A stretch of 64,000 bases of DNA from Caenorhabditis remanei (Eukaryota; Nematoda; Chromadorea; Rhabditida; Rhabditidae). Position numbers and translations under genes: made by a program. The notes under the pieces are model-generated. The model worked only from the letters and a program-made list of their open reading frames with translations, was not told where the DNA came from and made no database searches. This document shows, one piece after another, positions 55,881-64,000 of the stretch; the first letter of the stretch is position 1; each line of letters opens with the position of its first letter. The DNA is taken from NCBI RefSeq assembly GCF_010183535.1, contig NC_071332.1, positions 14,570,001 to 14,634,000 on the forward strand, written 5' to 3'.

Positions 55881-57671
55881 ATGAACTCGTCTCACTCGAT
55901 ATGGAATGAGAACCCAGTTGTTTATCTTACTATCAAACGATATTATTCTGCAATTGCCACTGTAATCTATCCATTTGCTCATTATTGTGTTTTGACCAAG
56001 TCTCCGAAAAATTTCGGGTTATTGAAATGGGTCATTTACTTACATTGCTTTTGGTGAGTTGTAATACAGTACCGGACAAAAAGGTATCAACTTTGGCTGA
56101 TTTCAGTGGAAAATGAAAGTGTGCCATAGTAATTCTGATTGTCACATCAAGAAAACTTAATGGATCATACAGATCAAGAGTAGAACTTCATTATTGTAGT
56201 TGACAACTTTTTCGTACGGACACTCCTTAGCAAGTCACATATCGACAAAGTAATTTCTCCCTCAAATCGACCAATTTCAGTGCAAATTAGTGCGATTTTT
56301 AAGCTGTCATCTTAAAATGACCCTAACTCTCTAGGGAGCGTCCGTAGAAAAAAGTTGTACACTGCAAAAATAGAGCTCCACGTTCAATCTATGTGATTCA
56401 TTAAAAATGTTTATGGTGTGACATTTAGAATTACTATGGCACACTCTCAAAGTTGGTTATTTTCAACTGAAAACATCCAAAGTTGATACCTTTTTGTCCG
56501 GTACTATATCTACTTTTTAAAGAAAAGGTCTTGTCAGAAAAACATTGCATTATCTTTATTTAAGTTGTCATAAGAAGAAGAGTAGCTTAGTAGATTTTTG
56601 TCAAATTCAATTAGTTTGTGAGTTTTCAAGAGAAAACAAAAAAGTAATAAAAGACAGAACACATAAGTAATGGACATTAGTCATAACTTATTGTTAACCT
56701 CTATTTGAGCTATTCATTTTCAAGGATTACTGTGGAATGGCTCTCCAATGCATTCCTCATCGACATCATAGATTTTCAACCCTCAGTAATGATTAGAGTT
56801 GATGGTTATTTGAACAAGATTTTTGATGCAGTATTTTTATATAAAGTTTATATTTTCATTGAAGCCAGTAAGTTAATTTTTCGAACAGAATATTTGTAAA
56901 ATGTACACTTTCAGTCTCCTCTACATCCGCCCTTATCCTTTTTACTAGTCGTCTTCTGATGATTGTCAATATGTACCGATCATTCATATCCTGTCGAAGA
57001 ATTACTTGTGAAGCTTTTATCTATCTAGTAGTAATGACGTTTGGACTTTGGTCAATACCGACTACGATTTGGCAGATTCCTGAACAACAGTCAGCAAAGA
57101 TGAAGATTATGGAGGTACTTAGATTTTGAGTGTGTCCTTAGAAGACTTTAATTTATTTTATTTCCAGAGTGACCTATTTTATCCTGATTGCCTTTGGAGT
57201 CCAACATCCATCGCAGTTAGTGGAACTGATTCCGAGAGTGAAGATATATTCTCAATTATCACATTAGTTAATTGGGTGTCAATTGGAATTGCTATACTTG
57301 TTTCTGCTAAAGTTGCATTTCTTATGCTAGCAAAAAGAATGGTTAATGAATCAGAAGCCACAAAAAAGATGCACAAAAAGTTCAACCAACGGACTATATT
57401 TCAAGCATTACTATATCTTTCGTTTGCATGTATTCCATTTTCCGTATTATACATCACTATTCTTTTTAACGTTCGTATTCCTGGACTCACTTATTTCATT
57501 GACTTTTTCTCTGAAAACCACCCTACCGCATGTGCAGTTTCCTTGTTTTTATATTATGACCCTTACCAAAATTATCTTTTGGAAACTGTACGCTGGAAGA
57601 AGAGAGTGCATCCAGATAAACAGTCAACGATGATGGGAGATAAGTCTACATTCGTTATTTTAAGGAACTGA
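55881..57671 (+). CDS. seven-transmembrane chemoreceptor, Srh-like, block copy A
   Basis: Four exons: 55881-56053, 56725-56867, 56915-57114 and 57168-57671, encoding 339 aa. TM1 region IWNENPVVYLTIKRYYSA, then TKSPKNFGLLKWVIYLHCFW, FQPSVMIRVDG, TSRLLMIVNMY, the extracellular FYPDCLWSPTSIAVSG, the pre-TM6 block KKMHKKFNQRTIFQALLY, and TM7 with ENHPTACAVSLFLYYDPYQ. These are the positions of Srh/Sri motifs but the sequence is far from classic srh. The 143-nt exon 2 is the same length in the paralogue at 60040. Intron 1 (671 nt) contains a 440-bp MITE; its acceptor is TTTTCAAG. It is a presumed chemosensory receptor. Confidence 0.8.
56067..56506. mobile_element. 440-bp TA-flanked MITE in receptor intron 1
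   Basis: Terminal inverted repeats CAGTACCGGACAAAAAGGTA and its complement (final base A instead of G) are flanked by TA at 56065-56066 and 56507-56508. Internal segments (TGCGATTTTTAAGCTGTC, AGTTGACAACTTTTT) are shared with the element at 61722-62040. No transposase; Tc1/mariner-type by its target site. Confidence 0.85.
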
Positions 57672-57898
57672 TACACTTTTTTCTGTAAGTTTCTTAATAT
57701 GTTAAATAAACTTTTTTATGGTTATTTGAACTTTATTTGAACATTGATTCTCTGTCCACGCTACCACTATATTTCCATGTGTTTAACATGTAAAACCTTT
57801 TGACCACGAAGTTCAACCGCCTGACAGAAACACATTTCTGTTCCCAAACTTCCGAATTCTGAAAGTCAGTAGCCCTCACTCCAACTCTTCTGTCCAAA

Positions 57899-59596
57899 AT
57901 GTTTCCTGCACAATCCCCAAAGTTCGAATTACTATGTGCTGCTATGCTAGGAGCTGGACAGCTATTCATGAATACCGCATTTGACGCAGAAGCTTTTATT
58001 CTGGAGTCGGTTATTCATTCGGTGCATGAAAGGGATCCCGAGAGGATCGATCAGTATGCGGGCTATTATGGGTAAGGGGAAAATCAAAATAAGATCTAAA
58101 AGTGATGTTTATAGGCAATCAGTGATTTACGGGTCTTTTATGATTTCTTGCCTATTCACACCATCGCTTTTGAATGTTTGGACTCCGAAAACTCTCCTCG
58201 TCATCTCTTCGTTTTGCTTCGCCGCATTCCCGTTTGGGTTCCTTTTCATCAATTCCTATTATCACTATTTTTCCACGGTAGTACTCGGAATTGGTAAAGC
58301 ATGTGAGTGGAAGTTTTTCATTAGAACTATCGAAAATAATTCATAATAAATTCAGTTTTCAATTTGGGATGCACCACTTATCTGACATCTCACTCAACGA
58401 GAAAATCAATCGAATCGAACGTTTCATTACAATGGGCGATTGGGTGTGGAAGTTTGATAGTCGGATCGATGATACTGGGAACAATGACATGGTTCAGTGG
58501 GGATGCTCGAAAAGAGATATTGATGAATGTGACGGAGGTGGTGCTCAAATCGGATACAAGAGAATTCAGTGATCTGGAAATGCAAGTGAAAATTTTTTAC
58601 CAGATGATTTATATTTAAATTTCAGTCGTCTTCTATCCCTGGTGCTCATTGTAGTCTCCATTCTAGCCGTCATAATTGTCTGTTTTTTACCATCCAAAGA
58701 CGTTGAGAACTGCATTGAAAGCTCTGTGAAAAACGGAAGTTTCAAAAAAGATTTGAGTGAGTTCTTCCTCCATACCCATCTCTGAAACTTCAACTATTCA
58801 CAGAACTAACTTTCACAACATCAATCTCTCTGAAAATGCTCCAAATCGTTCCCCTCTGTATGCTTTGTGGATTCAATGCATCTTTCCTAATGTCCATCAT
58901 CCCCACTTCAATGCATTTTAACAAAAACAACGCGAAGATGTTGTATATCCCAGCTATATACAGTTTGGGAGCAGGCACTGGAGAGGTTTTGAGTGAGTCA
59001 ATCTATTGGGGGTTAGACTTTCTGAAAGTATCTATATTTTCAGTGGGATTCATAATCGCGGAGTCAAGCCGACGAATCAAAGGTTTTGGACTAAAACCAA
59101 CTATGGTGATTGGTACAGTCACTTTGAGTATTTATTGTGTTCTGATACACGCTTCAACTCCGTTTGAAGCACCGATGAAACCAACTTCAGAGGAACCAAT
59201 GCTATTTTATCAATCGTAGGTCCAAGTCAAAAATGTGTAATCATGACATTCATCAACTTCTTCAGATACCCTTTGATATACTTGATTGCTCTTATCTGCG
59301 GAATTTCCGATTGTTGTTTTAACGGAGTCCGATCAGTAATCTGTGCTCTCGTAATGCCTTCCCGACGTGCTCAATCCTTCTCAGTCTCCAGAATGTACCA
59401 AGCAGCTGCGTGTGTCATCATATTCTTTTTCAGTCCCATCATTCCACTTTATGTTTACACATGTGGACTGCCTGTTCTGGCAGTCTTTTCGACGTTCGTC
59501 TTCTTCAAAATTGTGGATTCAACTAACAGAATGGAGAGGAAGTTGACGAGTCAGACATGGCTGGAGCAGGATCAGAAGAGCACAGTGGAAAAGTGA
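57899..59596 (+). CDS. UNC-93-like membrane protein, block copy A
   Basis: Seven exons: 57899-58071, 58115-58302, 58356-58581, 58626-58756, 58804-58992, 59044-59215 and 59266-59596, encoding 469 aa. The protein has about 11-12 membrane segments. UNC-93 family hallmarks: GAGQLFMNTAFDAEAFILESV, AGYYGQSVIYGSFMISCLFTP, SYYHYFSTVVLGIGKA, TYLTSHSTRKSIESNVSLQW, YSLGAGTGEVL, ICGISDCCFNGVRSVICAL and PSRRAQSFSVSRMYQ. UNC-93 relatives are MFS-fold proteins; C. elegans UNC-93 regulates a two-pore K+ channel complex in muscle. Intron 3 has a GC donor (AT|GCAAGT); only that choice keeps the frame. It starts 228 bp after the receptor gene on the same strand. Confidence 0.9.
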
Positions 59597-60039
59597 GAGG
59601 ATCAGAAGTTATGAAGTATAATTATGTGATATCGAAAAAGTTAATTGTTTCACATTGAAATAAATACGAACACTTTACGTGCTTCTATGATTATTGAAGC
59701 TACATTATTTGAGCAGAATGATTACATCATCTCAAAATTCAATTGCATTGAAGACATCTGATTTCTCATAATTGTCACATTTTGAGAACTTGTCAAACCT
59801 CCGAGTTCCGGAATCCTATTTGTATAAATCGTCATTTCTCTGATACCACCTGAGCTATTCACTTACTATTTCGTTAATGTTTTTTTCAGTTCTCTAGTCT
59901 GTTCTCTCACCGGAAACCAATTTTCCCATATTGTTCATTCTTTTCTGACTTTGAATCACCGGCCTCGCCGTTCCCTATGACATATATTAACTTGAGGAAC
60001 TCTGGCTTCCTGGAGTTTTCCCACAAACTTCCGAGGAAT
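59597..60039. other. intergenic, promoter region of the next receptor
   Basis: An AATAAA at about 59659 serves UNC-93-like copy A. The rest is spacer before the ATG at 60040; the open frame extends upstream to an ATG at 59977, but that part matches nothing in the paralogue. Confidence 0.5.
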
Positions 60040-61342
60040 ATGAGCACAGTCGTCTATTCTAAGTCGATTTGGAATGAGAATCCAATTTTTTATTTCATTT
60101 TTAAACGAGCCTATTTTGTTATGATCACGCCTTTATACTCTTTAGCTCATTACTGTGTACTACGGAGATCTCCAAAGAATTTTGAATCGTTGAAGTGGTT
60201 TCTTTACTTTCATGTTTTCTGGTGAGAAGTTTGAGTCATTGAAAAATTCTGAACTTTTTTTGTGATTTCAGTACTACGATCGAATGGTTCTGTGCATGGT
60301 TTCTTATAGATATTTATGATTTTGAGCCATCAATAGTCTTGAGAATTGATGGAGTTTTAAGATATTTTGTGGATTCAGTTTTGCTGTTTCGAGTGTTTTC
60401 AGTGGTGGAAGATGGTAGGTTTTTGGTTTTTTCTGATTTCGGAAAGCCACAACAGAACTAATTTTCTTCAAATTTCCGGTCTGTTGTCGTCTCAAGAATC
60501 CTAAAATCTGTATATAATCTGTTTTCCAGTATCCTCTATATCTGCTCTGTTCTTGTTCTGCAATCGTCTCATTATCATCGTTAATATGGCTCGCCGTCAG
60601 AAATCTGTCCTCCGCCAATTTTCTGAACTCCTTCTGTATTCTTTTGCTTTTGTTTTCTGTTTGTGGTCACTCCCATTCACTTTAAGTGCCGTTCCTGAAA
60701 ATCAACAACTTGCTAAAAAGATCATTATTGAGGTGAGAAGCAATTATAAGATTTCGGTGCAATATTACCAATTTCAGACATTTCAGACGGAACAATATTA
60801 TCCGGATTGTCCAATGGAACCTAATGCTGTTGTTGTCAGCAGTCCGGTGACGGAGTCTGAAAATTTCGCAGCGGAAATTGAAATTGCCAGTTGGGTAGTA
60901 ATTGGATTGGCAATAATAGTGTCGGCCAAAATATCTTATAGTTTCCTGGAACGGAGAACAAAAAATAATATGTCGGAAGTAACAAAAAAAATGAACAAGA
61001 AATTTAGTCAGAGAACAGTTTTTCAGGTTAGTCCAGAAGAGACCTTCTTTTCAATAAAGGAAATTGTTTCAGGCCTTGATCTACGTTACGTTTGCTGCAG
61101 TTCCTTACACAATTCTCTACTTATCAATCCTCTTTCGAATCAGAATTTATGAATTAGCTTACCTCATAGACTTTTTTTCTGAAAACCACCCAACTGCTTG
61201 TATCGTATCAATTTTTCTCTTTTATGACCCTCATCAGCAATTTCTGTTGAAAATTCTGAAATTCCGTTTCGCCAAGAAAAATGCGTCAAAGCTGTCTTCA
61301 GAATTTTCTGGTCAAGACAGAACTACCATTACCAAAATTTAA
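60040..61342 (+). CDS. seven-transmembrane chemoreceptor, Srh-like, block copy B
   Basis: Five exons: 60040-60221, 60272-60414, 60530-60732, 60787-61026 and 61073-61342, encoding 345 aa. It aligns end to end with the receptor at 55881: IWNENPIFYFIFKRAYF, RRSPKNFESLKWFLYFHVF, YDFEPSIVLRIDG, CNRLIIIVNMARR, YYPDCPMEPNAVVVSS, KKMNKKFSQRTVFQALIY and ENHPTACIVSIFLFYDPHQ. It has one intron more (between TVFQ and ALIY, phase 0), either gained here or lost in copy A. Exon 4 could begin 9 nt upstream at an alternative TTTCAG. Its stop is only 51 bp from the stop of the convergent UNC-93-like gene. Confidence 0.82.
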
Positions 61343-61393
61343 TTATGATACCCGGTTGAAAAACATAATAAAGCATTTCGAATTAATAAAAAA

Positions 61394-63625
61394 TTACAAA
61401 TTCAATTTCTTTCCGATTTCAGCAGCATTTCTCGTTCCTTCTGTCATTTTTCTCTCCATTTTCTGAGTTCTTTTTGCAATTGAAAAGAACAAAACAGCAG
61501 CGATTATGGATAGAACTGGGAGGCCAATGGTGTAAATGTAGAGAGGTGTGATGGGTGATAAGAAGAATAGGATGCAGGATGCGAGGGCCTGGAAAACATA
61601 TTTGGAAACAAATACGGATTAATATGTTTTTGAACAAAAGTTCATCTTTGAATACATCCGCTCAGTTTACTGGATTTCTTTCCCAATCTCGCAAAAATTA
61701 CCTCTACCGGTCTGATAATTATAGTACCGGTACAGTAAGATATACAATTTTCCAAGGTAAGTTATGTATAAACCATACAGAACAAAGATAGAGCTTCATT
61801 TTTGTAGTTGACAACTTTTTTGTACGAGCACTCTCTAGAGAGTTATGGTCATTTTAAGAGGACAGCTCAAAAATCGCACTATTTTGCATTGAAAGGGGAC
61901 TATTTGAGGGAGAAATTACTTTACCGATACGTAAATTGCTAGGGATTGCTTGTACAGAAAAGTTATACCGTAACGCCCTCTCAAAGTTAGTAATTTTCCA
62001 CTGAAAAAGGCCAAATTGAACATCTTACTGCACGGTACTGTAGCTCAGGCATACGAGAAACATATGGTTTAAAACAATTTACCTGGAAAAACTTCGACAC
62101 GGAAAATGCTTGAGATCTTCTCTTTGGCATTGCCAACGCGCATATCACTGATCTCACACTGTTGATACAACAATCTCCGATTCCACAAATCAATCCGATG
62201 ATCAATGCTAATAGATATCTGAAAACTGTATTCCATGAAACTAATACGTACACACGAATGATGAAATATAATACTCACGAATGATGGAACAAAATAGGTT
62301 CTTTGTGAGTGGGTCTCATCGGTGCTTCTGTAACCGTTGACAGATGAATAAGAGCACAGTAGATCAAAACACAGACGGCGCCAATCGTCATTGTTGGCTT
62401 TTGACCGAAATTTTTGATGCGTTTACTGAGAAATGAAATGAGGATTCCCACTGAAATTTATTTGTATTTTTTCAATTTCAGATCACTTGCAGACTCACTC
62501 AAAACCTCTCCTGCTCCAACAGCAAAACTGTACACTGCAGCGAGGTAGATCAGATTGGAGTTGTGGGTAGTGAAACTCATAGCTGTTGGGAAAATAGAGA
62601 GCCAGAAGGAGGTGTTGAGGCCACACAGAGAGAATAGAGGAATGAGTTGAACCATTTTAGAGGAGACCATAGTGGAGCAGGTGAGTTCTAGAAAAGAAGA
62701 TAATCTTCTACTGAAAAATTGGAAGGACTAACTGAAGGCACTCATGAAACTTTCTTTTTTCTCTGTGCTACTCTCGATACAATCTTCCACATCTTTCGAA
62801 GGCATGAGGAAGAAAGTGACAATTCCGATGACTGAGATTCCTGTGAAAGCAGTGAAAAGGAGACTTCTGAAAATAAAACATCAGAAGAGCCTATCTAGAT
62901 TTGAACTACATTTCCATTTCACTGAAGCGTCTTTCCATTTTATGAGGTTCACTAGTTGTGTTTAGAGCTTCCAATACCATATCGGTCTGATCGGAACTCA
63001 GCTTCGTAATAACTGCCATTATACAAGATCCGAGGATCATACTGTAACCGATCGGCTTGTAAATTAAACAGGATCAGAACTCACCAGCAACATCCCACCG
63101 ACCAGGAAAGTGATACATTCGATTCTATTGTGTTCCTAGTAGAGTGAGAAGTCAAGTAGCCGCCTTGTCCTTGGTAAAATACTGGAAAGGGGGAATTTCA
63201 CAAATAATCCAAACATAGCAAATCTTACAGGCGAACCCGATTCCTAGTAATGCAGAAGAGAGGTAGTAATAATAAGAGTTGGTAAATAGGAATCCTAATG
63301 GGAAGGCTGTGAAGAAGATTGCAGAGATGACCAAGTTGATTTTAGGAGTGCTGACTGCCAGGATGGACGGAGAAAACAGACAACCAACCATGTAAAACGC
63401 GTATATTACAGCTTGGCTGAAATTATTATGCTCATCCGACCAGTTCACCACCCATACTCACCCATAGTATCCTGCATATGAACTAATTCTCTCTGGTTCT
63501 CTCTCATGAATCGAATGTATCACTGATTCCAGAATAAAAGATTCTGAATCGAATCCAGTCATGATACATAACTGACCGAATCCCAGTAGTGCTGCACACA
63601 AAAGTTCGAATCTTCGTTGGTTCAT
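61394..63625 (-). CDS. UNC-93-like membrane protein, block copy B
   Basis: Nine exons: 63625-63462, 63416-63229, 63181-63085, 63041-62910, 62866-62733, 62687-62499, 62450-62279, 62218-62083 and 61588-61394, encoding 468 aa. Motifs parallel copy A: GFGQLCIMTGFDSESFILESV, AGYYGQAVIYAFYMVGCLFSP, YLTSHSTRNTIESNVSLSW, YSFAVGAGEVL, ICGIGDCCINSVRSVICAL and KRRSQAFSVSKFFQ. Three exons have identical lengths in both copies (188, 189 and 172 nt). This copy has two additional introns, in the region of copy A exon 3 and before the last exon; the latter holds a 319-bp MITE. The gene is inverted relative to copy A. The protein is presumably multi-pass at the plasma membrane; partners unknown. Confidence 0.9.
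61722..62040. mobile_element. 319-bp TA-flanked MITE in the last intron of UNC-93-like copy B
   Basis: The ends TAGTACCGGTACAGTAAGAT and the complement of CAGTACCGTGCAGTAAGAT form an imperfect inverted repeat with TA on each side (61720-61721 and 62041-62042). Internal parts match the MITE at 56067-56506 in opposite orientation, so both belong to one family. Confidence 0.8.
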
Positions 63626-64000
63626 GACGTACTTCTATTCGAGTAATATCAGTCAGTTCGACACAAAGAAGAGAGAGAAATTGAAAGCGGTGACAATAGG
63701 TTGTAAGCGACATTTATAGTCAAGAGGTTTGCATAATCCGATTGAACAAGTTCAAACTATCCGAATTCTCAATGGAGTGCGCAATTTTTACAGAGCAGAT
63801 TATGCGTGTATTCAGTAATTGTTTCCATAAGTTTCAAATTCGGATATGCTCGAAGATGTTCTTATCAAAAGACTCATAAAACATAAGGCATATTCTGGCT
63901 TGTTCACTCATTCATTTCTCTATTTCCAATTGTTGAAATGAGCAAAAAATTGAATAACATCAAATATGACAGAAAAATGAAACATTAGGCTTCAAGAAAG
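63626..64000. other. upstream region of UNC-93-like copy B
   Basis: AT-rich sequence to the window edge. It contains the promoter of the minus-strand gene ending here; no further gene or repeat is seen. Confidence 0.5.

Noticed and set aside
1..64000. CRISPR arrays, prokaryotic operons, riboswitches or horizontally acquired genes
   Set aside because: Intron-rich nematode gene families throughout; the direct repeats seen are microsatellites, minisatellites or transposon modules without spacer structure.

Overview
The window is nuclear DNA of a Caenorhabditis nematode. The evidence is AT-rich sequence, many introns of 43-60 nt with TTTCAG-type acceptors, TTTCAG placed just before several start codons (probable SL trans-splice sites), and gene families typical of that genus: srt, sri, srh and str chemoreceptors, FTH and FBA_2 F-box proteins, supplementary nuclear hormone receptors, transthyretin-like proteins and UNC-93-like proteins. 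I cannot name the species. Exon boundaries were worked out by hand from splice signals, frame and paralogue alignment, and nearly every model closes in frame.

Layout: 0.3-1.4 kb srt receptor; 1.7-3.2 kb an intact tRNA-Pro(UGG), an inverted tRNA-Pro pseudogene and a 1.15-kb palindromic element; 3.3-4.4 kb sri receptor; 5.0-5.9 kb F-box/FTH gene; 6.5-8.4 kb a six-exon gene of unknown family; 8.4-10.9 kb repeats rich in short GC hairpins; 11.0-12.4 kb F-box/FBA_2 gene; 13.0-16.05 kb a str receptor whose core is replaced by the same hairpin repeats; 16.3-17.7 kb a divergent nuclear receptor; 18.6-21.0 kb two tandem srh receptors.

21.2-28.5 kb holds two copies of a transthyretin-like gene. The first has a hAT-type MITE in its 5' leader, a LINE fragment in its 3' region and a one-base frameshift; the second is intact. 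A broken srh gene lies between them. 25.5-41.2 kb is a cluster of seven related nuclear hormone receptor genes, one on + and six on -. Their exon lengths are nearly identical, but different introns are missing in different copies. A further receptor fragment lies near 44 kb, beyond an Srh-like receptor at 42.4-43.7 kb.

44.4-53.4 kb is a tandem array of five F-box/FBA_2 genes: three open, one frameshifted, and one lacking its F-box exon. A 980-bp element with 8-bp target duplications and a telomere-like minisatellite sits between copies 1 and 2. 54.5-54.8 kb encodes an 89-residue protein. 55.9-63.6 kb holds two Srh-like receptors alternating with two UNC-93-like transporters, apparently one two-gene block copied once with one member inverted; each copy carries a related MITE in an intron.

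Functionally the region is environment-facing and fast-evolving: chemoreceptors, ubiquitin-ligase adaptors, orphan nuclear receptors and secreted TTR proteins, all spreading by local duplication and decaying through indels and transposon insertion. No CRISPR, bacterial, viral or toxin genes were recognised.
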